64,000 nt of DNA from Combretum micranthum (Eukaryota; Streptophyta; Magnoliopsida; Myrtales; Combretaceae), in assembly GCA_024138025.1 (NCBI GenBank), contig JAMXBD010000012.1, forward strand, positions 2,976,001-3,040,000, read 5' to 3'. A program made the translations under genes and the position numbers. Below the pieces are notes generated by a model that ran no database searches, was not told where the DNA came from, and saw only the letters and a program-made list of their open reading frames with translations. Of the stretch, positions 12,747 to 24,712 are shown in pieces (within the stretch, counting starts at the first letter, position 1; each line of letters opens with the position of its first letter).

Positions 12747-13824
12747 TAGGGCTACAAAAGTGCCAAGCCAAGCCAAACCAAGTTTTTAAAGGCTCAGGCT
12801 CCACTTGTTTAAAAATTATCGAGCTTGAGCTCGAGCCGAGCTTTTTAACAAGCCTAAAATTGAGGCCTGGGCTCAGCTCGTTTAGTTAAATGAACTTAAG
12901 TTTAAGCTTGAGCTTGGTTCGTTTATGAAATGAGCTCGAATCAAGCCGAGCTTTTTATTAAGCTTAACAAGCTTCTATCGAACCTAAAATTTAAGTCCGA
13001 GCTTGAATCCTTCAAATACCCATTTTTTTTTTTTTAAACCTAAAATAAAATATATAAGTGTTCCTATAATATATATACATAGTTATTAAATAGAAATTAT
13101 TTTTATTATGTAGTTAGAGAAATAAAATGTTGTCAGAACCGGACCGGGGTTTGACCCGGACAAGCTAGGGGGTCAGGGTCGGACCGGGTTCAACCGGGGT
13201 CGAACCGGGGTCACAAAAATAAAAATAAAGGGATAATTTAATTATAAAAAATCAATATGTGTGTAATCACTCAATTAAATCTATATTTGGATCAAATTCA
13301 TCAATTAATTATTAAATAAATATGATTTAATGATTATATTTTATAAATTTATAATAATTATGAATAAATATTTAAATTTCTCATTTTTTATTTATTTTTT
13401 TACTTTTATTTTTTTGAATCCAAGTCAATCCGTCCGGTCGATCAGTTCAACCCGGTTCGACCGCCCGATCGACCGGGTCAGTCCTGTTCTCGTAAAAAAT
13501 GAGCTAACCGTCGAACCCGACCGCCTTCATTGCCTGTTTCGGTCGAACCGCCGGTCCAGGCCGGTTCTGACAACCTTGATATATATCATGCATAAAAATA
13601 TTTACAAATCAGCTAACGAGCTTATTAATGAGCCTGTGAACGAGCTTAGTCATGGCCTGTTCATGAGCTTAAATGAGCTTGTTCATGAGTCGACTTGCGA
13701 GCCTAAATCAAAGCTCGAGCTTGGATTATTTAGATAAAAAAGCTTTACTTTAGACTCACTACTTGGCTCATTTACTAATCGAGTTCGAGTAGCTCGTGAA
13801 TAGCTCAGCTTATTTGTAGCTCTA
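12747..13824. mobile_element. hAT-type non-autonomous element with a nested MITE
   Basis: The ends are TAGGGCTACAAA and, inverted, TTTGTAGCTCTA. They are flanked by 8-bp sequences AGTGTCAT (12,739-12,746) and AGTGGCGT (13,825-13,832), which match at 6 of 8 positions and fit a decayed hAT target duplication. Subterminal regions are packed with GAGCTCGAGC/GAGCTTGAGC-like motifs, common near plant hAT ends. No transposase was found. A second element at 13,129-13,574 lies inside it. Confidence 0.7.
13129..13574. mobile_element. MITE with perfect 14-bp terminal inverted repeats
   Basis: GTTGTCAGAACCGG at the left is exactly repeated in inverse at the right (13,561-13,574). Subterminal CCGGGTT/GACCGG motifs are dense, giving a GC-rich rim around an AT-rich centre. 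The form is that of a small hAT-like MITE. A clear target duplication was not found, so the outermost two or three bases are uncertain. The long ORF over its right half reads through this repeat and into the host element and is not a gene. Confidence 0.75.
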
Positions 13825-14040
13825 AGTGGCGTGCATTGCCTAATGAATAAGTTATGGCATCATGACATTTGTTTATTTATGAAAAAAAATATCCAAGAAG
13901 TTTAAAACTATTTCATTGTGATCACTCTGATGGTATATACGATGATGGCTAATAATTCATTAGTTAATCAAAGCCGTTGATATGTAAAACTTTGATAATT
14001 CTAACACACTATGTGTTTGGATAAGTAATGTATATATATG

Positions 14041-15114
14041 GGGTAAAATACGGGGCACCCCTCTAAATTATATATATTACATGGACATCCCTTATTTAAA
14101 AAGTCTAATACTTACATTCCCTTATAAAATTGTAAACCCCACTCTTTAGCAAATAACTTAAAAAAAAAAAAACAAAAACAGAAATAAAAAGCTAGCTATT
14201 TTTTTTCCTAACTTAAATTTACTTATAATTTTTAATTTAACCCAAAAGTTGCAGTGAATTATCAAAAAAAAAAAAAAAAAACAAAGAAAGAAAAGAGGCC
14301 AACTTATATTTTTCTTTTCTAACTTGGATTTACTTATAATTTCTTTTTATTTATATGTCAATCTACTTCTCTCTTGAATGAGTATTACATTAAAAAATCT
14401 ATTTTTTCCCCCAAACATATGCACTATAATATTCAACATATATTGGTATGTATCTCACTATTTTGATGCCTTTTTATGAGCATAGTTGTTTTGCCATTGT
14501 TTTGAAGAACTATTGTGGGCAAATATGTACACCACCATCAACAACATTAAAAAAAAAAAAAAAAGGGCAGCATATTCTAAGCATCCTAAAAACTATTTTT
14601 GAGATACATACTCCAAATCTAGGTAAATTTTCAACAAATAGTGTCATTTCATATTGTTTGTGACCTAGTTATATATTTGTCCCACAAAAGTTCTTAAAAA
14701 AAACAATGGCAAAAACAATTATGCTTGTAGAAAGGCATCAGAATAATGAGACACATACTAATATATATTGAATATCATAATGCATATGTTAGGGAAAACA
14801 AAGAGATTTTTGAATGTAATACTCATTCAAGGAGAAGCAAATTAACATATAAATAAAAAGAAATTATAGGTAAATCTAAGCTAGAAAAGAAAAATAAAGT
14901 TATTTTCTTTTTTATTTTATTTTAGACAATTCACTGCAATTTTAGATTGAATTAAAAATTATAATAAATTCAAGTAAGAAAAAAAATTGGCTTTTTTTAA
15001 AGTTATTTGCTAAAAATGGGGTCCACAATTTTATTATTGATATAAGTATTGGATTTTTTAAATAAGGGATGTCGGTGTATATGTATAATTAGAGGGTGTT
15101 CCTGTATTTTACTC
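14041..15114. mobile_element. Foldback element with very long terminal inverted repeats
   Basis: The left end GGGTAAAATACGGGG mirrors the right end (inverse: GAGTAAAATACAGG). Homology continues inward for roughly 480 bases on each side, including the shared blocks CATCCCTTATTTAAAAA, GCAAATAACTT, ATTTACTTATAATTT and TGAATGAGTATTACATT. Only about 110 bases are unpaired in the middle. Flanks are AT dinucleotide runs (TATATATG and TATATATT), so an 8- or 9-bp target duplication is plausible but not decisive. Mutator-like or other foldback origin is inferred; no transposase is present. Confidence 0.8.
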
Positions 15115-15636
15115 TATATATTGATATAATTATAATATGTGAATAGTTTTAATATAAAGTTATACAGTATTATTACTATTTATCTTAAATATATTGGTAC
15201 TTGCTTGTACTCATCGGACATATTAGTACTATTAATGTTTTTTTCTCTATCAACATAAAGAACAAGTTCGTGTATAATGTTTACATTCCCAATTATAGTG
15301 TAAGTTTGTCGCTAAAAATTCATTTTGTTCCGATGATAAACTTGCCGTCAGTCCTTTGTGGTACTGCATGTAACGCAACACCTCATAGTAATTTCCACAA
15401 CGTAAGTAGTCTTCATAATAATTACTCGTTCACTAAAATCATGCCGGCCTTATAGTAGTTGAGCTTTTCATGCTTTTATTAGATGAAGAACTTTGCTTAT
15501 TTCAAAATTTTGAAAAGCACGTGCAATAATCCTTTATTTTATGTGTTAGATTAATAATTGTTTATCTATTGCTCATAGTTCCAAGCTGCATATAAATACT
15601 TACATATCTTTATATATGCATATTTATCCTATTAGG

Positions 15637-16544
15637 TAGGGGCAGAAGCAAGATTATACGACTAGAGAGCCAAACCTTAATTAAGTTAATTTTAAAATTA
15701 TTTATTAATATTTACTTGCTATTATAATTATTATACATCTTAGATATTATGAGAATTTTATAATAATTTCAATGTGATATTTTTAAAATCATGAAAAAAA
15801 ATCATTCAAACAATAATTAAAAGTATTTAGTGCGCTTTATAAGAGATGATATATATGTCACTTGAAAACTAATTATTAATAAAAAATATAAAGTTAATAT
15901 CTGTATAAATTTTACATTTAGTAAAATAAATCATAAAATATATATAAATAGGATTTTATTTAATATTTTATGTTTATTTTTCTAGCATTACATGTAGGAA
16001 AAAAATAATATTACTAAATCAAATTATATAACTAATTTGCAATGTGATTGCTTTTAGCACAAATAGTTCATAAAATAAATGCAGATATGATAGTTATTCA
16101 CTAATTCATGTATATTTAAATAACATTAATTAAGGTAAAAAAAAAGTTACTAGATCAAATTATATTATTAGTGTGCAATGATATTCAATTGTAATATGAT
16201 AATAATTATTGCATTGTGATATACTTTAAACATAAAATAGTTACTAATAAGAATTTACTTAGTTTGATAATTTTATGATGAAAGAGTTAAATATTATTAG
16301 TTATTATGAAAGAAAAGGTTAAAAAGAAACACACACACATATATATAGAGAGAGAGTAGTTAGTATAAGAGCTTAATTTTATGTCATAATTTTTTTTTTA
16401 TAATATACATATAACATATATATATTTTTCCCTTTTAAAAAATCTTTAAAAGTTAATTTTTCCAAGGTTTGGGAGGCCAGGACCCCCGCTGCCTGCCTTT
16501 GCCCCCTTCCCCCCGACACACACGTACCCCCAAATCCGCCCCTG
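15637..16544. mobile_element. hAT-type non-autonomous element
   Basis: The ends are TAGGGGCAGAAGC and, inverted, CAGGGGCGGATTTGG, a common plant hAT terminus. The flanking octamers CTATTAGG (15,629-15,636) and CTAGAAGG (16,545-16,552) match at 6 of 8 positions. The right end carries a C-rich subterminal tract (about 16,480-16,530). The interior is AT-rich without coding potential. Confidence 0.6.
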
Positions 16545-16786
16545 CTAGAAGGTCACATTTACAGGATAATTTGTCACTTTTGTCTCCTTTTAGTCCATTG
16601 ATTTTTGGGTGCCACACTGTCTTGAGTGCAAGGTTCAAAACATGTGAAGATACATGAGCACACTCACTCAATTACTAATCATTGGGTTTGAATATTCCGT
16701 GTCCAAAATCAAAGTGAAGTCTTACCAAATACAGTATATTTCACTGCCAATATTATATGATTTTTGGTGCTCGACAAACACATTAA

Positions 16787-19382
16787 TAGGGATATAACTA
16801 GATAGGTTGTTATAAGGGTTTCAATCCGTTAAAAATTCTATAGAGATTTAGGATCGGGTTTGGATCATATAATAAACCTATAGATACTAAATAATCTGAT
16901 ATTATAATTTTAAAAAATAAAGAAAAACATTACTAAAGGGATAAGAAGAGGAAGGAAGACATAAAGATTCTATCATCTTTTCTTCTTTCCAAGGATTTTT
17001 CCTTTTTTAAATCTCTCCTAGACTAGTTACGGATTTTAGAAATTTTTATTAAATTTTGTTCAAGTCATGTTTGTTGTAAAAATTAATATTATTTGTTGTC
17101 TACCATATTTTAGTCCCGAAAGAGATTTATTTTAACTATGTTTTTTTAACATATTATACGGTGATAAAAGTCATATATTTATGTATTTAAATGGTATATT
17201 ATAAATGTGGTCTACGATATTTTCTATCAATTCTACATACATCTTTTCATTTTTAAGTGAATAGGAAACTTATATTAGAAGCATAAGTTTTTCTTAAATT
17301 TATTATTAAAGTTTGAAAATAGTTTAAAAAAATAAAGTTACAGGTGATAAACTCGTATTTAACTCACTTTTTCTTGATCAATTCATGTTAAGCTATTATA
17401 GATTTTGTAGAAATCCAAAGGAATTGGTACTTAGTTGTGCTTAAATTGTTAATTTAAGTTGTTAAAAATTTTTACATACAAATGGGAAAAGTTTGAAGCA
17501 AATTTGGAGAAAAATCAAATGAACACTGGCACTTCATCAGATCAGCACCCTTGGCCTTTAATCAAGAAACATCGGCCTTCAAGTAAAATAACAAAAGCTG
17601 CCAGCGTTCAATGAATAAATCCAACCAGCGTTGCAAAATTTCATCAAACACTAGCAAATATCCAGTTTATGCTGCCGGCCTTGAGCTGGTGTTATGCATG
17701 AAAAAAAGTGAAATTATTAAACTGGATCGAATGCCGCTTATGTAGAAAAAAGAACAAGACAGCTTCTATAATTTTTTATCCAATGCCGACTTTTGGGAAA
17801 GCCACATCGCCGGCGTAGAGGTAGTGTAGGATGTCCACAGTACGCAAATTGTTAAAGCCAATTCAACACCGCCAGCTTATAGGCAGTACACAATATTCTG
17901 GGCATTTTGATTTTTCATTAAACATTGGCAAAGTCAAATTCAATGCTGTCAATGTAAACTCAATAGACAGATTCGAAAATCTAAATTTTTAATGAATGCC
18001 GGCTAGATCCATTTCTACACCGCTGATGTACTTATAGTAACTGCTGGTATATGTGGTTGTCCTTTGAAATTCCATTTGAAGTTCTATAAGAAACCACGAC
18101 CATATTTCATCATAGAGGATTCTAGAGCTTTAAAAACTGATAGAAAGATAGAGAGAAAAGAAAGATCAATATGTATTTGAGTTATTCAATCCTAAGGCAC
18201 TAAAACCATAATGTTCTAGCAACATAAAGATGATTATAGGGTTTAGATACAATCAAGCTTTACCCTTTTCTTTAGGATTATAGATTTAAAGACAAGATTG
18301 GATGAATGAACTGCCTATGAAGGTGTTTTCTATCCTTGTTTTGTATTGATTATTGCTTGATTGTATGTTGAGATGCCATGTTTGATTAGGTTATGAATAT
18401 GCATGGATAGATTTGATGAATTGGATAAATTGATTCACTATGATGTTGATTTTGATTATTTGAGAATTTAGCTATTGTTGTTTATAATCTGTTTAATTTG
18501 TGAATGGCCAACATGAATTAGATAGATAGGATTAGAGATACCCGGGAGGGATTCGATAATCTGTATAAACGTATCTTGAGCTTTTTGAAAAGATTTGTCA
18601 TAGGATTATGCAAGTTTTGATAAAACTCATGAACTCATGTTCTTTATGCAGTTAAAGTTGCAATTTTAGGTCACTTGGCAGTACTTAATTTGTGATTTTA
18701 ACTAAAATAGTATTTTTGGTATGAGCGAAGTACTACTTACTTGATAATTATAGATAAATAGCCTTGACGAGATAATTTATGCTATAGTTAGAATTTTGCT
18801 ACTCTGGGAGGTGGGCTAATTCTTGTGAGTTTGGTTAAATCCCAAGTAATCAGTTTCAATGTCAACTTGAAGCATCAATTCAATTCAAATGATAATATAA
18901 GTGCATGATTCTTGATTTCTTTTTTTGCATCTCCTAAACCCTGATCTCTCATTTGTGTTGCCATAGCATAAGGTTTGAAGTGTTCAATTACATTCATTAG
19001 TATAGTTCTAAATTAGATAACAATACTAATATGATATATGATAGCTTAAATTAGGAAAAGATTCGAATTCCTAGTAATTAGCCAATTAGTTCCTTGTAGT
19101 ACGATCTGGATTCATCAGTATTTGTTGCATGGGCATTCGGTTTGCTAGCCAATCATTTTGTGTATATTAATAGAAATTGAATTTGAAAAGCGTAGTAGCA
19201 CAAATTTTCTAGTTATCAACAGGATCAAGTTTTAGATTCTAAATTGAACCCTAAAAGGAATGTTTAAATATAGAATCCAAACTCTATAGAGTTATAGGGT
19301 CGGGTTTATGGATATTATAGGGTAGTGGATTAGGTTTCAGATTCACATAATCCGTCCAAAACCCGACCCGGTTACATCCCTT
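16787..19382. mobile_element. hAT-type element split by an Athila-like solo LTR
   Basis: The left end TAGGGATATAAC and the inverted right end AAGGGATGTAAC form terminal inverted repeats. Flanks CACATTAA (16,779-16,786) and TACATCAA (19,383-19,390) differ by two transitions, fitting an old 8-bp duplication. Subterminal GGGTCGGGTTT-like motifs are present on both sides. Removing the LTR at 17,345-19,218 and its duplication leaves about 0.72 kb with no transposase. Its right end lies about 370 bases from the stop codon of the protease gene. Confidence 0.7.
17345..19218 (+). mobile_element. Athila-like solo LTR (family G, copy 3)
   Basis: It starts TGATAAACTCGTA and ends TAGTTATCA, with a perfect 5-bp duplication ACAGG on both sides (17,340-17,344 and 19,219-19,223). 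It aligns in inverse with the LTRs at 1,696-3,308 and 6,086-10,324, including a GCTAGCCA block near the 3' end. It carries a block with many GCCGG and CGCCGGCG motifs at about 17,520-18,060, decayed from the form seen intact at 27,841-28,240. Confidence 0.88.
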
Positions 19383-19673
19383 TACATCAATTATGAAGTC
19401 CGCATAATTTACATTTAATGTAGACAACGAACATGGTGTTGACAATGAAAGATTTAAAAATTAGAAAAAACAAAAATAAAAACAAAAAACCAACAATTGC
19501 AAATAATTCTTAAAAACTATATATGTATAAATCCTTTAAAACTCCTCAAGTACATTGATCCCATTTTAAAATTTGAAAATATACACTTATGTCTCCAATC
19601 GCAGCTAGAAGATCTATAGATAGCAACGAATTTTAGTCTCTAGCTATAGTTGAAGTATTATATGCATATTTTC

Positions 19674-19679
19674 TTTATT
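19674..19679 (-). terminator. Candidate poly(A) signal of the protease gene
   Basis: On the minus strand AATAAA occurs about 70 bases after the stop codon at 19,749, a normal spacing for a plant near-upstream element. It is the nearest exact AATAAA downstream of the gene. Confidence 0.5.
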
Positions 19680-19748
19680 TATAAGACAATAGATGCATGT
19701 CTTGAGAGTTTAGGAGTTTATCCATGATGGATAACTATATATTGTTTC

Positions 19749-21790
19749 TTATGCGGTGGGGTAATAAGCTTCCATGGCAATGCCACAGAGACCAGCCTTA
19801 CTGCTTACATCTTTTTGAATCTTCATATAACCATTCTCCCCCCATCCCGTACCCCATGAGTTCTTCACAAGCCAATACTTCTTTCCATTGGAAGTTCCAT
19901 ACCCAATAATTGTAACAGCGTGATCTAAATTCGTGCCACATGACCCCGTAAACACACCACTTGAATAGAACTGGAAGGATACTCCACTCCCTTCAAGAGA
20001 AACTGATATTGGCTGGTTAGCAGCCGCCTGCAGTAGTGCATTCTCGTTGTTCGCCGGGACTTCCTTGTATCCATTGATTGTTGCAGCCTTGTTTGCTGCC
20101 TTCTTGGTGTTGCAAGTCCCATCTATCCCTTCATATGGGTAGTTGGCTTCAGTTGTTAATCCACCAGCTTTCTTGATGTATTGGAATGCATAATTCATGA
20201 AGCCGCCTTCACAACCCGTATTGTAATCGGTGTCACAATCCACTAATTGTTGCTCGGATAGTGATATCAACTTACGCTTTTTAAGCATGGTGATTGATTC
20301 TGTAGCAGCAACTGCTGAGAATGCCCAACAACATCCTAAGCATGAATAGCAAAAGGATGAGAAAGTAATCAATGTAACAGTAAGGATGTGTTTGCGTTTA
20401 TTAAGCTAAATATTGTTTTCCTTGATACTTGTTTTGACATTTGTTTTAAATGAAGTTCTATAATTGCCATATATTATAGTAATAATGCAATATAAGTATT
20501 ATATACCATGCGAGTTATACTATTCAATTGTTTCTCTTTGAAAAGGGTGTCTTTTGGTGATAAATGGTGGTGGATGACGACAATTGGTCCAGTAATGGTT
20601 TAAATGATTATAAATAGTAGCAATGTAGTATTTAGAAAGTGATTTTAAGTTTTAATGGCGAAACTCATTTTCAATATGTGATGGGTAACCACTATTACCA
20701 GCCATCGATTGTAACCTTCCTTTTCCACCATAAGTTATCACTCAAACAAGTGATAGCCATAACCTATTGAAACCACTAGAATAATATTTTATATGCTTAA
20801 AAAATTGTCATAAGTGGAGTTTTACAATTACTAAACACTTTCACAAAAATATCAAGGGTTGCAAATAGGGTAGGTTTCAGTGATAAGTAGTAGTGGATGA
20901 TAGCTTTAAAAATCCACCTTATCAAGTAGTAGTTAACAACAACAAAAATTACTGGTAGAACAGTGAAAATGTGATTTTCGACCTTTTAAACACCAAAAAT
21001 GTAATTTCTTATATTTATTTTTCATGATAACTAACCACTATATTGTATTAGTTGTGACTTTCTTTTCCTGCCATAAGTTGACACGAAAACAACTTGTAAC
21101 CACAAGTTGTTAAAACTATTACAATAGTTTCTTATAGGTTTAAAACTTTTTTATAACAAATAAAACATTATTCCTGTAATCAATTGCCATAGTAATTCTT
21201 TATAAAGATTACGATTGTCACAAAATTGCTATTAGGGCGAAATAAATGAATACTAAATTTGTCTATCAAAGCAAAACAGTACAGGAAAAGGAAGTTTCAT
21301 AAGAAATAAAAATTTTCATACTCACCACATTCGCCTTGATCTTTAACAGAAGTGACAACTCCTTTGCTTCTCCAGTCCAAGCTAACAGGATTGTAGTAAA
21401 ATTGCTGTATTCAAATGGTTTCGTTTCTAAACTAGTCATGACAGTGAAGGGCTTAAGTGTGTGCTTAGAGTAATAACTTGTGTACTTAGCACGAAACTCT
21501 TCATTTGTTAAATCAGCAAACTTATTCACACCTAGCTTGTAACCCAAATCTTTACCATTATTAAAAGTTTCGATGCGTTTAACGTTTTCTTTGAATATAT
21601 TATATCGAAATTCTTTCTCAACAGTGTCTTTATAGACATGGCCATGAAGGGCCATCCAATTTTCGTGCCTCCTAATCATCTTGTCCTCTAAGAGAGAGCA
21701 TGAAAATGTTGTCGGGACACAAGTTATTGATAAAAGAAAGAGCAAAGTGGCTAATAATAAATTGATGAAATTGTTGATTAAAGCTGCCAT
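19749..21790 (-). CDS. Papain-family (C1A) cysteine protease, SAG39/SAG12-like, with exon-1 frameshift
   Basis: Two exons: exon 1 runs 21,790 down to 21,326 and exon 2 runs 20,335 down to 19,749, with stop TAA. Exon 1 starts at ATG in an ACCATGG context, with a hydrophobic signal peptide (about residues 8-30), then an I29 propeptide with an ERFNIN-like pattern and GVNKFADLTNEEF. The mature enzyme begins near SLDWRSKGVV; the oxyanion Gln is in DQGECG. Exon 2 supplies CCWAFS (catalytic Cys), LDHAVT (His) and NSWG (Asn), and ends MEAYYPTA. The donor GTGAGT and acceptor TTAG give a phase-1 junction rebuilding GECGCCWAF. About 350 residues are expected, normal for this vacuolar/secreted, often senescence-linked family. 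Spliced exons total 1,052 bases, one short of a multiple of three, because one base is missing near 21,390. It is either a recent pseudogene or a sequence error. Confidence 0.9.
20336..21325 (-). other. Intron of the cysteine protease gene
   Basis: It starts GTGAGT and ends GCTTAG on the minus strand, 990 bases, AT-rich. It splits the codon for Gly just before the catalytic Cys-Cys-Trp motif, the usual intron position in this family. No transposon terminus was recognised inside. Confidence 0.85.
21388..21392 (-). other. One-base deletion (frameshift) in protease exon 1
   Basis: Before this point the frame reads through the propeptide to FEYSNFTT. After it, the conserved start of the mature enzyme (PVSLDWRSKG, then VKDQGECG) is in another frame. 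One extra base restores both the frame and a total length divisible by three. Read as it stands, translation runs out of frame through the rest of exon 1 and past the splice donor. Confidence 0.85.
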
Positions 21791-21850
21791 GGTATGCTCG
21801 GTGATACTCTATGTTGTATTATTGATGCAAATTCTGGAATTGGTTTCATG

Positions 21851-21862
21851 GGATTTTATAGG
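21851..21862 (-). promoter_or_regulatory. TATA box of the protease gene
   Basis: The minus strand reads CCTATAAAATCC, 61-72 bases upstream of the start codon. This leaves a short 5' UTR of roughly 30-40 bases if transcription starts about 30 bases downstream. Confidence 0.7.
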
Positions 21863-23413
21863 CGAATTTTAGCTATCGTGGCCTTGTCTTTGTCATGATG
21901 ATGATAGTTTGAATGGAATGTACTAGTACTTGCGTTGAACAAGGCTCTGGCTAAAGCACCTCCAACTTGGAATTTAGGGGGTAGCATTTGCATCCGATAT
22001 CAAATTGCACATCCTGTGGTGATTTTCATTGAGTTTCATTGCCTGTCAATTCTGGTCTTCTTAAACTTTTCTTTGTCGATTTCGGGTTTGCTTTTACCTG
22101 GCCAAGGGATAAATCCTTCACTAAGAGCAAATGGTTAGCGTTAAGGCAGTTGTAAGAAAATGGAATAGATGTTGGTTTCCTAATATGATGATTCATATTT
22201 AATTACCTTCGCAGCGTTTGTAATAATAGTTTGAAAATAATAAATGAAAAAAAATATTTACTATTATGTGTTTATATTATCTCTTAATTAAAGTAACATC
22301 TAGTTGTAACAACAAGATAAAATAAGATAATTTTATAATATATTACAGAGTTTATTGGATAGTACACTTTTCATGTACTATACTTGATATGCACAGTAAT
22401 AGGAAATCTTGCATTGTTCATGTGCTGTCCATTATTTAGTATGCATAAATAAAATACAAGATGATATTGTTTTTTTATAATTAGTGCAATAGTAACAATT
22501 TAATAGTAGTTTTATAATGTTGGTGATGTAAACTTGTTGCTAGTGTTTTTTTGGTTGTAATGGTGGCAATAGTGTTGATGATAATGTGGAGGTACTAGAA
22601 GTAGTAGGAATACTGATGGTGGTGGGAATGACAGTGAGGTTGGAGTGATAAAAAAGAAATAGTAGTTCATGTTAGTTTGGTGTCTTTGTTATGTGATTTA
22701 TTTTCATCTAATTTTAATATTTTTGTATCACTAAATATAAAAAATAAAATTTTAGATTTCGTCCAGTATCTTAGAGTTTTGTTTAGTGTCAAATCTATCT
22801 TGTTAATAGTATATAATTCAATAATTTTGTTAAATTCAGTAACATAAAAAATATATATAATCAAGCTATCATAATTTTTGTTCCATTGTTCGGGGTCCAT
22901 GTCTATTTGAAAACCAAACTTTTAGTCTTATTGGGTACCTATAATGGGTCTGTTTGTTTAGCTTTTCTAAGCAGATATATATTTTTTTAAATTTTTTTAA
23001 TAAATTATTTATTAACAAATAAATATAATAAAAAAAATCAAATAGATTAAAAATAAATAAAATATAAATATAAATCAAATATATTTATACATATCATTTT
23101 GATATAAATACAAATACAAATAAAAAAACAAATCATTCAAACACACGACACAAGCTCAATTTGTCTTATGCGAAAAAAAAAAAAAAAATGTAAGAGACCG
23201 TGTTGTTGATAGTGAGCAACCCTGAAGATAAAACTTCAACAGGGGAATGATTCTTCGTAGCACTACAATCAATTCTAGAAGACAAAAAAGTGGTCAACTT
23301 TCGATATTTCTTGACTTTGAAGGTTGACTGAATTGTCGACGATTCCATCCATATGGAACAATAAGTGTTTTCGTTAATTTTCATATTAAACATCTGTGTT
23401 ATTTCCCCTTTTC

Positions 23414-23436
23414 ATATATATATATATATATATATA
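23414..23436. repeat. (AT)n microsatellite
   Basis: Uninterrupted AT dinucleotide run of about 11 units. Confidence 0.9.
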
Positions 23437-24417
23437 ATCTATCTTTTTCTTTTTAATTTTTATTCTATATACTATATTTATATCTCAGTTAAATTGAAAA
23501 TATATTTTATTTCATGTGAAGTTGACCTCTCTTATCTTTAAAAATTATGTATTATTCAAATCATGTTAACAATAATATGAGGGTTAAATCATAACATGTA
23601 ATTTATATTTGCTTTTTATGCGTCTAGACATCTTATATATTTGAAACTGATTTTTTTTTTTTTTTTTCATTGGAAGGAGGCAAAAAAAGCTCAAAATTAC
23701 ATTGCACATGATTTAGGAAAAGTTACACCAGCAATATCCTCCATAAGAAAGGTAAATAAACTAATAAGCAGAAATTGAAATTGATTGTTTAAATTCGAAA
23801 TCTTTGATGAAGTGCTTACACTCTTATAAGAGAATTTCGTCTTCTAATTAATTATATATGTATAATTTTTTTTTAAAAAGAAAAATACGTTTTATTATAG
23901 GACGGAATAGTGGAATAGGTTATAAATTACAAATTTTGAAACATTTATCGGTCTACACGTCATATTAAAAAGATAGAAAGTTTAAGTGTTTTTGCTATTT
24001 ACCCCAATATCACCACGACATATTGATAACAGAACGATGGAAACTTCTCATCCAATTAACTATTTTATCACTAAAATAAATCTATTAAATAAACGTTAAT
24101 ATATTCAATATTTCAGTAATTTAATTGAACATGACTCTGAGCCGATAAAGACATAATGAAAATATAAAATTTACCAAATAAAAATACGCGATAGTCACAA
24201 GTTCATGAGTTGTATTATGTATGCCGAACGCCATTGTCCTAATCTGGTTTAACTTGTTACCCATAGTAACGTGCATTTTATACACGAAGATGGGCTTTTG
24301 AGTTTGAGAGCCTAAGCAGAAAGAAAAAAAAAAAAAAAAAAAAGGGCAAGTATTTCTGCTGTGTTTGTATTTTCTGGAGCTACTTTTGACGAGTTATTAT
24401 ATTAGAAGATTATAAAA

Positions 24418-24712
24418 GGGCAAAATATTAAATTTCATATGTGAACTTCTGATAAAAAATTTAAAGCGGTTAACTTAATTAATCAATATTTTTATAGTTA
24501 TTTTTACTATCTTATTAATATCATTTACTCTATTTTCTAATATAAAATAAATAGTTTATTAATATTACATGGTGCTGGGTGTATTAGTAAAGATTCAATG
24601 ATATGATATGCTCTAAGATAGTAAAAATAATTATAAAAAATATAATTGAATATTCAATTGATCATTTTAAAGTTTTAATACTAAATTAAATTTTCATATA
24701 ACCTTATAAAAA
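24418..24712. mobile_element. Putative foldback MITE
   Basis: The two halves are imperfect inverted repeats. AGTTATTTTTACTATCTTA on the left is mirrored by TAAGATAGTAAAAATAATT on the right, and outer segments (AATTTCATATG; TATGAAAATTTAA in inverse) also correspond. Ends are not sharply defined and no clean target duplication was found. Confidence 0.45.

Noticed and set aside
13330..13737. 135-codon plus-strand ORF
   Set aside because: It spans the boundary of a MITE and its hAT host, so the frame is fortuitous; no domain is recognisable.
16453..16671. Overlapping ORFs on both strands near a C-rich tract
   Set aside because: They cover the C-rich subterminal region of a hAT-type element; both-strand openness reflects composition.
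19925..20122. 65-codon minus-strand ORF inside the protease exon
   Set aside because: It is an alternative frame of exon 2, which encodes the conserved protease.
22943..23160. Possible transposon starting GGGTCTGTTTG
   Set aside because: No matching inverted terminus or target duplication could be found downstream.
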